Made by a program: the position numbers and the translations under genes. A DNA stretch of 64,000 nucleotides from Brachypodius melanocephalos (lineage: Eukaryota > Chordata > Aves > Passeriformes > Pycnonotidae). The notes under the pieces were generated by a model. The model searched no databases, was not told where the DNA came from, and worked only from the letters and a program-made list of their open reading frames with translations. The stretch spans positions 30,963,556 through 31,027,555 of the forward strand of contig VZSR01001685.1 in NCBI GenBank assembly GCA_013398615.1, written 5' to 3'. Positions 38,786-51,049 of the stretch are shown here, piece after piece. The number at the start of each line of letters is the position of its first letter. Positions within the stretch are counted from its first letter, which is position 1.

Positions 38786-39406
38786 CTCTGCTGAAAAAAA
38801 TCTTGGGCACTGTTTTTAGCTTTCAATCTGTAGGAACACACTAGAAATGCAAACCTCGGTTCTTATTCTACCTACAAGAATTTCAACCCAATTGTCTGAT
38901 CATAAAAGTAATATTGTCTGAAGTAGATCCTGTTTTGCTTCAGCAACCACAAATACTTAATCAGCTCTACTATGTCAACAAGGATCTCCCTCTTCTGGCT
39001 CACTACTTGTAATTTTTCAAGGACATCCAATATATTTTATACTTGTTTAGTACCTAGACTTTGTAGATGTTTTTATAAAACTTTTTTTTTGTCTGTTTAT
39101 TTGAAACTATAGAAATAAAAAAAGGGAAACAAAGCTTAGATATAATTTTCTGCTTCAGTTTCAATACTATTTCCTGATTATTCATGTTCAGGATCATTAC
39201 ATTTGGGGGAATTATGGGTCTTTAAGGTCCGTGGATTATGAATAAATGGTTATGTTGTTGCTGCAGTTACAGAAAATCCAAAAGGGGTACAAAGACCTAC
39301 AGTTTGTATTCTCTCCATAGATACAAGAGAAAATACAGGACATGAACACCAGTAACAAAAAACCCAATGAACCAAAAAAGTAGACTGTAACCAAAATGCT
39401 AAATAC
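38786..39406. other. Unique sequence up to the gap, no gene seen
   Basis: Nothing recognised between the solo LTR and the run of N. Confidence 0.6.
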
Positions 39407-39611
39407 NNNNNNNNNNNNNNNNNNNNNNNNNNNNNNNNNNNNNNNNNNNNNNNNNNNNNNNNNNNNNNNNNNNNNNNNNNNNNNNNNNNNNNNNNNNNNN
39501 NNNNNNNNNNNNNNNNNNNNNNNNNNNNNNNNNNNNNNNNNNNNNNNNNNNNNNNNNNNNNNNNNNNNNNNNNNNNNNNNNNNNNNNNNNNNNNNNNNNN
39601 NNNNNNNNNNN
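39407..39611. other. Assembly gap, 205 N
   Basis: A run of 205 undetermined bases. Reading frames crossing it are meaningless. Its flanks are ordinary AT-rich sequence with no simple repeat at either edge, so the reason for the gap is not visible. Confidence 1.
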
Positions 39612-41879
39612 ACAGTGTCCCTTGAGTACCTGTATTTTCCCAACATACTGTGGAAGAACAGAACTATCTTTATACACTCAACATTGCTTTATGTGACACA
39701 AGTGTATTTTTAAATTATATTTGTGTTGTATTCACCAGAATATCAGTTATTTCTCTTTTACGTTATTCTTTGTTAGACTTGCTTTTTTTTCACTTTTGCA
39801 GGTATTGTAAAGGGTTAAGAGAGAATTATTGTTTTCTGCTAACAGTACTGAAGTGTTTCTCAAGGGTAAAATACTAAATGCCAAGAGGTTAGGTCCACTG
39901 AGAGTCAACTGGGAGAGCAAAATCGTATTTCAATATTGCTGTTGTTATCTTTTAATTGTATATGATATCAACTGGACTGGACTGATTATACTAAATGGGA
40001 AAAGAGGAAAAGGTTCAGCTGATGTTGCCCTATCCTGATGACATGAGATAACACTCTGAAAATGTGCAGTATGTTCTGATAAGAGAAAAAAAACCAAGGA
40101 TAACCTTTCACATTTTCCCCCTCGGGAGTCCAATGACTATTATACTGGAATACCAGATTTAGGTGATAATGGTACTTACCTATTTATATCTTTCTTCAGA
40201 AGGAATATTTTGTCAACACTCTTGAAAGCAGACATACCCTTTCACTGATATCACATAAATGGAAAAGAAAAATGTCAGCTATTAGCATTTGTATAACTGA
40301 ATGGTCCAGAGATCAACACAGTGTTTCCACATTTCATGTAAAGAAATTAAAATGCTGGCAGCAGGCACTCCTTTTTTCTCATGTGTCTTGAAATTCAGTC
40401 TTCCTCTGAAATTCAAGGAATTATCAATTTGTATCCCAGTGCTATGATTGTAGATCCCTCTCTGTAGAGGTGAAGGGATTCACCAGAAACAGGGAATTCT
40501 TTGTATACTGTTCTCCTTTTGAAAAAAATGTGAAAACTTGGCTCCTTTTCTGCATGCATATATTAACATTGACTTTGGAAGAAAAAACATGCCTGTTTGA
40601 TATTTTTCAGATGTGGAGCCAACAGGGACCTCTCTGGCTATGGATCTGTAAAATGATTTTAATTTTTTTCTGCATTTTACCCTAGAGATTCTCAAGTTGG
40701 TTATCAGGAGTGCTGTGTGAGTGGACATCATAAGATGGTTTATGACTGGGTCATGTTTGTTTTGGGCTCCAAACTGACACAATTAGGCTAAAGAAAATAG
40801 AATAAGTTTCCTTGCAGTTCAGATACTTCCTGGAAAGACATGTGTTGAGCTGAGAAGTTTTCTGAGAAAATGTAGGTCATCTTACTTTTAAAGTCTGGAT
40901 ATATCTAAAAAAAACCTGCCTGATTCTGACCTCTGGAGCAAAATTGCAGTTTTCAGTTAAATAACAGGGACAGAAACAAGTCTTTCAACCTGAAAATGAT
41001 ATAATAAATCTTTTGAAGACTCTCCTGATGTTAATGCAGTATCAAGGAAGAGCACATAAGGGTTAGAATCAGATTGCATTCTGTGCTGCATAAGCACACA
41101 GGAAGGCATGAATTTACTGTCTTCAATTATTGATTAATCTGAGTTAACAGACAGAAAAATGCGGTGCAGTGGAAAGGTTTTGAGGGAATTTAAATGGAAT
41201 TGAGATTTGTTTAGTTATACATTAAAATGTAAATAAACAACTAATAGAAGTGCCATTAACTGCCAATGACTACTGAAATATGAATTGTCATTTTAGATGG
41301 AGATTGTGAGCTAGTGGATAACCTTTCCTTTATAGCAAATCATTTTAGTTCCTTTGAAAAGATAATACTCTGATATAATTGGTTGGAGCTCTATGTATGA
41401 CTTTGCAACTGTCAGACTAAATGTTAAAAAGCAGGGAATTAAAGTGATTTTCTGACATAGGGTTTAAAATCTCAAAAATTTTGCATCTTGTTGTTTCGGC
41501 TTAGTCGTGAATCCTGAGCAATGGATTGTCTTAGCAAAATATCCTCCAAAGTTGTTAGTGGTTATGTTTTATAGTGTTTAGAGTGTGGAAATCTTTATGT
41601 CATTTCTGTTAAGTCAATGTAATTTTGTTTTTATTTCATGAAATTCTACTTAACAAAAAAAAAAATTCTAGTAAGAAGTGCAAGGATTGTAAGAGAAAGA
41701 TGAAAAATCTGTGAATAAAATATAAGCTTTTTCTCTCTTGTTTTTAAATTTTCTGAAAAACTTTGGTTACCTTCAGTGACTCCAACTGAGCCACAAATTT
41801 TTGGGCTGAAAACAATCTGGATGTTTCATCCAGTAAATCATTTACACACAGTTTTCCTGTTCTCTATTCCCACAAGTAT

Positions 41880-42060
41880 GCTTAATCTCACCTGCTCAGT
41901 GAAGTCATTAGACTGCAGCACCTCTCTAGGTAATTTATTCTATTATTCAACTTTGTTCTCTGTAAAAAACCCTCTTCCTGACAGTTAATCTAAATTTTAA
42001 ATTGCAAGCCTTTTTTCTTTGTTTCATGTCTCTGAATCTCTACAAGTAGGTTTCTGCCTG
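41880..42060 (-). mobile_element. Old CR1-like remnant
   Basis: Plus-strand order 'cacctctctaggtaatttattct', 'ttctctgtaaaaaaccctcttcctgaca' and 'gttaatctaaattttaaattgcaagcc' follows the reverse complement of the CR1 3' region ('ggcaacctgttcc...ctgtaaaaaactttcttcctaac...taatctaaatcttcc'). It is strongly diverged and has no tail, so it is an old fragment. Moderate to low certainty. Confidence 0.4.
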
Positions 42061-42429
42061 TTATTTGACTACTTTTTAAAAAAGGTGTATTTTTAAGAAA
42101 AAAATTAATAGGTCCCATTGTATATTAGTTCTAAGCAACCTTTTGTGTTCCATTTGAACTCACCATGGTGAAACATAGAACCTTCTTTAAAGGACTTGAC
42201 ACACTTCATGTCTTTTAGAGGAAAGAAAGAGATAGCAGTGGCTTATTAATAAATATTATGACAGCCCAAGAACATCCTTTGGCAAAGACATCTCAAGGAG
42301 AAAGGACTTAAGATGTTGACAAGGGGATGTTGAAAATGACTGGGAGTTACAATATGGGAATAGGCTAAGGACACAAGGAATAAAAGGACTCAGGCAATAA
42401 ATGTAGGAATGGGCATAGCAGTTTACTCC

Positions 42430-42464
42430 CCCAAACAAACAAATAAGCAAATAAACAAACAAAA
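42430..42464 (+). repeat. (CAAA)n-type simple repeat
   Basis: An imperfect CAAA/TAAA array. Its complement, (TTTG)n, lies 370 bp to the right. Confidence 0.8.
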
Positions 42465-42814
42465 GTACACAGTGTGTGAAAATCACCAGAAGCAAAAAAA
42501 GTCCCAATACTGTTTTCTACTGGATAGTGTGAACATTTTGTCCATTAGCAAGAATACAGTGGATCTTTGTTATTGTTTTCTAAATCATGTGACTTTCTCT
42601 GAAACCTTTTTGATGGCATTCTTAGTACTTCTATGCCATTTTCATGTAGGAATTTATTTTTCATTTAAACATTTATATATCAATGTCTTTACTTTTTAAA
42701 ATATCCTGTGGTGGGTATAATCTGTCTAAATTACATTCCTCTCTGTTTCATCTTTTCAGGGATTAACACAATCTATGTTCTTCCTAGCTGCTCACACTTC
42801 AAATTTTTATGTGT

Positions 42815-42911
42815 TTTCTTTGGGTTTTTTTGTGGGTGTTTGTTTGTTTGTTTGTTTATTTGCTGTTGTTTGGTTGTTGGGTTTTTTGTTTGTTTGTTTG
42901 GGGTGTTTTTT
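42815..42911 (+). repeat. (TTTG)n-type simple repeat
   Basis: A T/G-only stretch with two clean TTTG arrays (about 42837-42858 and 42886-42900) separated by diverged T/G sequence. Confidence 0.85.
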
Positions 42912-43108
42912 CTGTAGAAATTGTTAAAAGCAACTGCTCATAGCAATTTAATTTCATCTGGCAATTGCCTTTAGAATTTTGGTGATTAACATGACAGATA
43001 CTTAATGGATCCAAAACATCCTCCACTTTTATGCCTTACAACATCTCTACCTGAAACTAATATGTTTTTACTTGAAATTAATATTCTTTTCTCTGTGCTT
43101 GTCTCTCA

Positions 43109-43146
43109 TTTTTTTTTGTTGCTTTTGTTGTTTTTTGTTGTTAATT
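43109..43146 (+). repeat. T/G low-complexity tract
   Basis: Poly-T with GTTG interruptions, 200 bp after the (TTTG)n array. Confidence 0.7.
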
Positions 43147-45439
43147 TAAGCCAGAAGAAAAGTAGTAGTGAATAATTAAAGGCATTTTAGTTTAGGTAGC
43201 GATATATGTGGGGAAAGCAATTTTATCCACTTCAGGAGTTTACTGTTGCCTTTGAGAGGCAAGAATAAGAATATTCTTTCTTAGACACCATATGACAAGG
43301 AGAAAATAATGTTATAATAAAGGCTGTTATGCTATCCATCCTTGTGAAACTTAGTGGTAGTTTCTGTATGGTTTTAAATGATTCTAAAGCATATTATAGC
43401 CTGGCACAAAGCCACGCTGTGTTCAGTGCCTTCTTATCAGACCTCTGGTGAGTCAGACAGGACACAATTACTGAGCTGAGTGCCAAGGTTCTGTTGTCTT
43501 TTCTGAACTGTGCAACCACTCTTCTCAAGGGTAAAAGCTCAGCAGAATTACCAATAGAAATTACTTCCACACACAGACACACTGCAGGAAGCTGCATTTA
43601 GAGCAAGAGAAAGGGGGCAGCAGGTTGGGCCCAGAGCCTGAGGCTTTCATAGTCTTGATTTCTACTTTCACTTCTCCATTGTCTGTGATAAGCTCACAAA
43701 ACAAAATTTTTGAACACAAGCTCTAATTGTCCCTGCAGTGGAACTAAGAGAGCAATTCCACATTTGCTGAAACTCCTCATCTTATTCTTTTACTTCCTAC
43801 TCACATATTTTCTGCATCTTTCAGCTCTGTGAACATTATGGGGTTCAGGTTCACCACATTACTGTCCTGACTGCCCTTGTCCCACCATGTAAGAAGCAAG
43901 GATTACTTGGATGGGAGATTTAGGTGCTGTAGCGGTCCCAATGGAAGCTCCTTTTTTGCTTCTCTCACAATGATATCTGACTGATTTTTTCAATTTTTTT
44001 AGTGTGATTTTGGACATAGATTTCATCCTTTTTATATCAAAACTTACCCACAGCTTGAAACAATTATATCATTATAAATCCAAAATAAGAAAAAAGTTAG
44101 CAAGATGAATTTTTAAGCTAATACTAAATTAACGAGCCCATGTTTGCTCTCATCTAGGCTTAGAAGCACAGCTGAGGCATTTTGTAGTGATTTTTTTACC
44201 ATTACTAGCAATTAAAAAAGAAGATTTAGAAAAAAAATAGAAAAATTACATTCTTAGAGGAAAATATTTCTGATTTTGATTGTGGCCTCTCCAGGTAAAC
44301 AATTGAGCTATTCCTCAAAATTAGGTATTTAACATGGTTTCTTTATACAAAAAAAAAAAAATTATTGCCCATTGTTTCTGGTTATTTATTTTGTGTAGGA
44401 GTATATAAATTAAATCACATAGGCTTGAAAGGATTATGAAACAATGTAATAACTAAGATTTCACCATGGAAAAGTAAATGATTGAGGAAAAGATTGAACA
44501 ATCAGAAGGATTTAGTATTCATTCAGGAAGAGGTCAAGCAGGAAATCCTAGAAGAAGAAAAGCAAAGACAATGCCAAAATATTGAGATTCTACAAAATTA
44601 GAGCACTGTTTTATAGCATCTTACCATTATTCTGGAATATCTTTTAAAAATTACAAATTTTTGTAAATATAGATACATAGCTATTTTGAGTAAATTTTTA
44701 TCTGAGGCTAAGTATTATCAATACTATCTTTGTTTCTAAAGGAAAAAATTCTAAAATGCTATCAGTTTATTTACCAGTGATAATGTTAATTATAGCAACG
44801 AGTAACCCATCAGTCAGGACAATGCACAGTGGTCAATACGGAGAATATGAACATCTCTGTGATTAAAAATCATTATGGGAGTGTCGCTTAGGCAGCTTTG
44901 ATAACAGAAAAAAGAAGCTTCATTTTGTTTCTGCAGTATTTAGGTCAGTCCCTGAGATTTAATAATTAAAAACTATTAACCTATAAAGTTAATATTTAAC
45001 CTAAAAAGTGTGGCTGCCACATTACAGTCCTACAGACATAAGGGCTCTAGTGTCCTACTGTCATATCCCTCCTGAATGTAAAACTCAAATCTCATTAGCA
45101 TTTACATCATCAGAATGCCTTTTCCTTTCTCCAGGACTATCTTCAAACTTCTGTTTTATTTATGAAAGTTGTAACCAAACCAGTAAAAACACAGCAGCAA
45201 GAAAAGTACCTCAAAACTAACCTATATTAATTTTTACCTTTCCATTATCAATCAGTCCTCCAAAGCCTTCCCTGTGCATAAGATGAGAATCAAAGGCATT
45301 TTAGAAGAAAAATTGCATTAATAATAAAAAAATGAAGGGAGAAAGCATGCCCTAGGGATGAAAATGGATAGAAAAATAAATAGGTTAACACCCTCATTCT
45401 CCTCCCAAAAAACCTCAACCAAATAAAAAACCAAATCCC

Positions 45440-46190
45440 AAAACCCTAAAGGTTACAAGACTCAAATGTCGAAGTTCTGGTTCTGGTAAAAACTAGCTTG
45501 CACTGCCTAACACAAAATGTAGTGACTGGTTTAACCGCATGCAAGGGGCTACAACAATGAATTTCAACTTGCTGAACAGAATTCATTATTGCTTCTGTCA
45601 AAGGGGGTGTTTTGTGGCGAGAAAAAAACTGGCTGAAAAACCCTGGCATTAGCACAAAGGTATTCTCCATTTGGAAGGTCAGGAACAGACATGGTGGGAG
45701 TTTACTGCACTCGAGGATCACCATCTGTTTAAAAACCCCGCTGTGAGATTCTAAAAGCTCCTGGATGCCTCGTGGTACATTCAGTGCAAAATGGTGAAGT
45801 CTGAAGGTTCTCTCAGCTGGGCAGGCTGAGATGTACTCAGTCCTCAGCCCAAAGCAATTCCTTTATGCAGCAAAACTGAGGATACTGAAAAGACTGGGGA
45901 GAAAAGCTTTCATTTCTCTCAGTGCTAAGCTAAATGACAGCAGTTTCATTAGCCCATTTAGCTAAGTAAATCATATTTTTATGGCAGTCAAATGGGACGG
46001 AATCTGTCAGAAAAGCTGAATTGGGTTTCTCAGGCATTCATTTCTGGAAAAAAAAAAGAAACCCATTAGACCCTCTGCCATGAATCCAAGTCCATATGGT
46101 GAATTGAAACAGTTTGTTTTAAATTTCCTCCGAAGTGGAATCAACCAGTGGGACTCTCAATATACAAGATTTGAAACAGGAAGAATTTTA
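45440..46190. other. CpG-retaining single-copy block, possible conserved regulatory element
   Basis: About eight CpG dinucleotides, mixed non-repetitive sequence and an inverted repeat with an ATTA core (45925-45966) set this block apart from the CpG-poor surroundings. No repeat family or gene is recognisable. Open frames here are short. Inference only: this is the kind of texture seen in conserved non-coding elements. Confidence 0.25.
45925..45966. repeat. 12-bp inverted repeat with 18-nt spacer
   Basis: CTAAGCTAAATG (45925-45936) and CATTTAGCTAAG (45955-45966) pair at 11 of 12 positions. The spacer holds an ATTA homeodomain-type core (CATTAG). It lies inside the CpG-retaining block 45440-46190. 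Confidence 0.75.
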
Positions 46191-46207
46191 AAATAAATTT
46201 ACTTGAC

Positions 46208-46224
46208 TTTTTTTTTTTTTTTTT
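46208..46224 (+). repeat. Poly-T, 17 bases
   Basis: Uninterrupted run of 17 T at the right edge of the CpG-retaining block. Read on the minus strand it would be a poly-A run, but no processed gene lies next to it. Confidence 0.85.
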
Positions 46225-47156
46225 AAATTTAGGAGCTTCTTACAGTATATATCCTTAATGAAATCGATAATTCTGAGGTCTGCTTCTCCCTCCAGGTGTG
46301 CAAGTTTTAAAACACCATATCCACACCATTTGCAATAGACTTTTTTCCAATATACTTCAGCGTGAATGGTGGAAGAAGAGCCAAGCTTCCATATAATCTA
46401 ATGGAGTTTATCAAATTAAAAAGAGTGTAACTAACACAGCACAGATTTTGCCCTGTGTTTAAACAAAGTTAAATATTAAATTTTGTGTAATTATCTCATT
46501 TTTTTGACATTTCTTAAAAAACAGGATAGTGTAAGGGATACTGTTTTACAGAGAAATGACACCTGGTTTGGTGAAACAGAGATACAAAGAGAGTCCAGCA
46601 GCATGGGGAGGCAAATGCCAAAATACATCTCTTGGCACCACACCACTGCTTAAGAAGAAGAAGTTGAATTGTTCCATAAGAAGCTTGGGACTGCAGCAAA
46701 AGCCAGCACTTATCTCATTGTGTTGTTCTCTTTATTCTCACAGTAGCCCTCCAAGATTAACCATCTCACCCACTTATTTTTTTTTCTGTAGACCAGCATG
46801 CAGCTGTTAATTATCTCTATTTGGCAATCTTCTTTTTTTTCCTACTCCTTCTATTTCCTGTGCTATGACCCACTAACAACTTTTTTTCCCCATGGAAGAA
46901 AAAAATGCATCAGCTTTCATGGTTTTTTTTCTGAACATTAGATACCTTGAGAACAATATTAATACATTTTTAAAAGTGGGAGAAAAAAATTTCTGAGTTC
47001 CTTAAAAAACACTTGAATTAGCCAAGACATTATTTTATTGAATACAATGGTAAAGGAAACAGGCTTAGTATCCTTTCAGTTGGAGACCATTCTGTGTACC
47101 ACAGACAACAGGTTCCTTAGAACCCGCAAGTTACTGCCTTGTCAGCAATTTCCTGT

Positions 47157-47250
47157 GAATAATAAAATAATTATATAATAAATATAAATATATTACAAAT
47201 ATATTATAATATAATATATAAATAAAAATCTAATATATATTATATAATAA
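47157..47250. repeat. AT-only low-complexity block
   Basis: Nearly pure A/T with many ATAT, TATAA and ATTATA units and only two C (ATTACAAAT, AAATCTAAT). It ends at the 21-bp palindrome 47251-47271. Likely easily melted DNA. Confidence 0.8.
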
Positions 47251-47271
47251 TGATCAAAATAATTTTGATCA
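47251..47271. repeat. 21-bp perfect palindrome next to AT-rich DNA
   Basis: TGATCAAAAT, a central A, then ATTTTGATCA: 10 of 10 pairs. It sits at the right end of the AT-rich block 47157-47250. Confidence 0.85.
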
Positions 47272-47457
47272 GTGTTTTATTTTTTCAATTTTTACCTGCC
47301 TACTTATTCTGACAATTTGAGAATTTTTTTCTTCAGCTTATTCCCTTACTCCCCTCAGTAAGGATCCTCTTTGACAGCCAATCCAAAAAAGTCAACCTAA
47401 GGCACCACTTCACATTTTACTTTATCCAATAAAGCTGTCAATTGACAGTGAAAGGGG

Positions 47458-47505
47458 TTTTTTTTTGTGTTTTTTTTTTTCTTTTTTTTTTTTTTTTTTC
47501 CCTCT
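47458..47505 (+). repeat. Poly-T-rich tract
   Basis: Two long T runs, broken by GTG and a single C, leading into CCCTCTAG. It resembles a polypyrimidine tract before an AG acceptor, but no exon follows that I can support. Confidence 0.8.
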
Positions 47506-48262
47506 AGGTCTCCCATGCAGGCCACCTAAAAAAATTGAAAGAAAAGAACTCGAACATGTATTTATTCCCACGCACAGACACACTCTGAACAAGTTCATAC
47601 AGACAGATGTCATATGAGCAAGAGGCTGGGAATAAATGTTAGGCCTGAGAAAGCTAAAGAGGGGAATATGATAAGTTATGGTCCTCTCATATAGTCAGAC
47701 ACATTAGATGATGTAAACATAATGTGAAACTGCATCCTTGTCCTGAGGATGGCTGGGATGCTGTTAACATCTTTCATAGCAACCCATACAGTATTGTTTT
47801 TCATTTGTGCCCAAAGAACTGCTAGAAAACTCCAGTGTTTTGGCTGTCACAGCACTGTGTTCACACAGCCTCAGAGCTTCTCTTTTTCCCCCTCTGACAC
47901 CCCAGTAAACAGAGTGGGAGTGGGCAGTGCACTGAGGAGGGGTGACCACTGGGACAGTTGACACAAACGGGCCAAAGGGATATTCCATGCCATAGGTTTT
48001 CATGATTAAAAAAAACCAGAAGATGGTGGCTGGCATTGTGGGTTGGCTTCCAAGTTTCAGAGAATTTCTGGGCATCCATCTGTCTGTTGGAGACACTGAG
48101 TGATTTCCTTTTTTTGACTTTTTTCCCTTATTCCTTCACCTATGCAGCTAGCTTGAAAGAAACTAGACTGGCATTTGAATAGATTTTCCAGTTTAATTTT
48201 TCAACACAAGAGCTATGGCAATAAAAGTGCTTATGTAACCTTTGAAACAAGCCATTATTGGA

Positions 48263-48317
48263 AAAACCCAAAATAAAACAAACCCAAAATTAAGCAGCAA
48301 ACCAAACCAAACAAAAC
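48263..48317 (+). repeat. A/C-rich low-complexity tract
   Basis: An imperfect CAAAC/CCAAA series, similar in kind to 4927-5020 but shorter. Confidence 0.65.
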
Positions 48318-48371
48318 TCCTTCTGAATATAAAATTTCTTTCATTTGTATTTTCCACAATGTTATGATTCA

Positions 48372-48404
48372 TTCACATTAAATTCATCATGAACTTAATG
48401 TGAA
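48372..48404. repeat. 33-bp near-perfect palindrome
   Basis: The arms 48372-48387 (TTCACATTAAATTCAT) and 48389-48404 (ATGAACTTAATGTGAA) pair at 15 of 16 positions around a single C. This is mixed sequence, not simple repeat. Confidence 0.85.
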
Positions 48405-49197
48405 ATTGGGGTCATCATAGATCTCCAGACTTGAGATATGACATTTGGTACTTATTCTAAGGATAAGCTTTAACTATTTTGTTTATGTGAAGTCTCTTGA
48501 GCTATCTCAAGAATCAAAGTCCAACCCACAAATTACACTTCCATTTGGTATCATGAAGGTTCCTTCTGGACATCTTATAATAAGACCTTTGAATACTTCA
48601 AACTGAGTTTGAAATTAAATGCATCTGCAAAGCAATAGGTGAAACTGGAAATAAGTGCCCAAAATCAGGCTTTATATCCAAGTTGATTCCTTTTCAGCTG
48701 ATGGAACTCCTGCCTAAATAACTGTTTGTTACAATATTATTCCTTTGTGACTCAAAATAGATGTTTCTGTGCATATCCAGTCTTGCTTCAGGCCACTTAT
48801 TAGATAGCATCACCACATTTTGTACATTGTTGGACCTTATTGTTTTTCAACTACAAACACCAATTCATAAAATCTTGTTCACATCCTGCCCTGGCCCTGC
48901 CCTGGCTTGCCAAAAGGTATGTAAGACCAGTTAAAGCTTTAACCCTGCATCCTCTGGTGAGAAAATAAAACATTTTTCTTCCCTATGCCCTCAAACAGAG
49001 AACTCATAACAAAGAACATACACAAAGAACAAACCAGTTATTTTATTACACCTGAAAATAATAAAGTATTCATTAAATTGTCATGTAATATGCTTTAACC
49101 TTCTTATTCCTTGCAAAAAGTAACAGGATATAATACCTGTATTGATGTTACTAGACTGTCAATGCAATTGAATCAAAGAGTAGCTTTATGTTAATAA

Positions 49198-49220
49198 ACA
49201 TGTTATAACAAATAACATGT
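49198..49220. repeat. 9-bp perfect inverted repeat
   Basis: ACATGTTAT, 5-nt loop AACAA, ATAACATGT. It could be chance. Confidence 0.7.
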
Positions 49221-50556
49221 CTAGAATCTGTGCAGATAAAAATACTTGTTTTCTTGCTTGAAATAAAAATGTAGGTGCGTCATTTTCTAAGCATTTGGCA
49301 AAAATTCCAACCATATGTAACATAACTGCCATTACATAGCTTTGTTTGCAAAAAGATTCACACAACTTTTTTCCTTGCCAGGTCTCTGATTTTGAAGGAA
49401 ATCATCCATTAAACAATTTCCAAAATCTAAAAATAGTTTCTAAATTCATAACACTGGCTGTGCTCTTAATTTTATAATTTAAACTTCTTTAAACTGAAAT
49501 CAAACCCTAAATCCAAGAATTCATCTGCTTTAAAGTCTGACTAAGTGTCTGTACATTTCATTTTGCTGCTGTCAGTTCTTTGCTGTAACTCTGAATAAGA
49601 AACAGGATGTTTCTTTCTTTGTCAGATAATAAAAACAAGAACATAAAACAAGTGTAGGATCTCAGTGTAATTCTTGGCTTGCAGTAGAGTTTTGAACAGT
49701 GTCATCTGACCAGAACAACAGGCTATATAAAAAGGCTTGTGAAGAATATTGCTTGTAGTTATTCCTTGTAGGTATTTTTTGCAAATTATATCTACTTGTC
49801 CAATATATAGGTATATGAGGCATGGAAGACAGAAATTCAGCTTCCTATTTAATATCTGTGAGGACAAGATGTTGTTCCTCAGGGATATGACAATCTAGAT
49901 AAGTGACATACAGTCTAATTTTAATATCAGATCAGAATTTTTTTCTGATTTGGAAGCTACACAAAAGATAAGTTCATTAGTCCTGGTAAAATTCAATCAA
50001 CTGGTTTTAACTTCTTAATAAATGACTAAAATTATATGGAATAGATTTTATGAGACAGATTTTATTTCTTTTCCTTTGTCTGAGCATGATATAACATCCA
50101 AGGTATGCCTGTACTAATGAGATGCAGTAGGAGTGCCATTTTATAATGATTATGTCAACCCTTAAAGCTAATGCCTAATTTCTACAAAGGGCTCCCAAGA
50201 GTTATCTGTAAGTTACTTATCCACAGAGGTATGAATATACAGTGGGACATTTATATAAATACCAGAAAATCCAAGTTCTCAAATGCATTGAAATCCACAT
50301 AGTATTTTAAAGCTCCTAGAAGGAAGACTTATTTTTCAAGTGAGTTCAATTAATCACTATTTGTCTGTATGAAGTTCAAGGAAAAAAACTTGAAATGAGT
50401 CCTTCGACATGGGCATTACGTTCATGACAAGCCTACATTCCTCACTCCACACACCAAAGGCAGACTGAATAATCTACAAAGAAGGAGGAAAAAAATCCTC
50501 TGCCATTCCTTGGTAAATACACATTTTAATGATTTCAACACATAATGCATCGTCAG

Positions 50557-50777
50557 AGGAAGAGGAGATAAAATATGTCCCAAGCTGCAGCACTGGTGAG
50601 AGACACCCCAAAAACAGACACAGGCGAGGTGTAACAAATTTAACTCGTATGCCCACATCTCTCAAGGAAAGGTTGGGAGCGATGAGACAAACTGCCACTG
50701 CCCCCCACTCACAGGGGAAGGGGAGAGATAAAGAACTTCTGGAGACAGAATCCAGCCACTCTCTATGTCATTTAATG
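50557..50777 (+). other. Candidate exon or conserved element, unidentified
   Basis: A 221-base stretch bounded by a CAG on the left and a GTAAGA donor-like site on the right (GT at 50778-50779). One plus-strand frame is open throughout and continues on both sides (50529-50843, 104 codons). The peptide has an acidic start (EEEE), then basic segments, and no domain I recognise. Three CpG fall inside the stretch and a fourth just before it, which is many for this CpG-poor window. The acceptor side lacks a good polypyrimidine tract, weakening the exon reading. It may equally be a conserved non-coding element. Confidence 0.25.
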
Positions 50778-51049
50778 GTAAGAAACACAGATTGCCTAGA
50801 ACAAAACTTAAAACTATGTTTCCCAAAACTAATACTTTATTAAGAAGACTACTGTAATGAAATGTGTCCAACCAGATTCCCCTCCTCTAGGTGTTATTCC
50901 TTACATAGACCAATATATCTGTCTTCTAAGTGTCCACAAAGCAGTCAAAAATAGATAATAGCATTAGTAAAAAAACCTAGCCACTGCCTCTATCACATAT
51001 CTTTTTATATATAAAATTTAAAAAGCTTTCAGTACAGAAACAGAAATCC

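Noticed and set aside
39236..39713. Frames containing long unknown stretches
   Set aside because: They cross the run of N and cannot be interpreted.
47458..47515. Polypyrimidine tract followed by CTCTAG as a splice acceptor
   Set aside because: No open or otherwise exon-like sequence follows.
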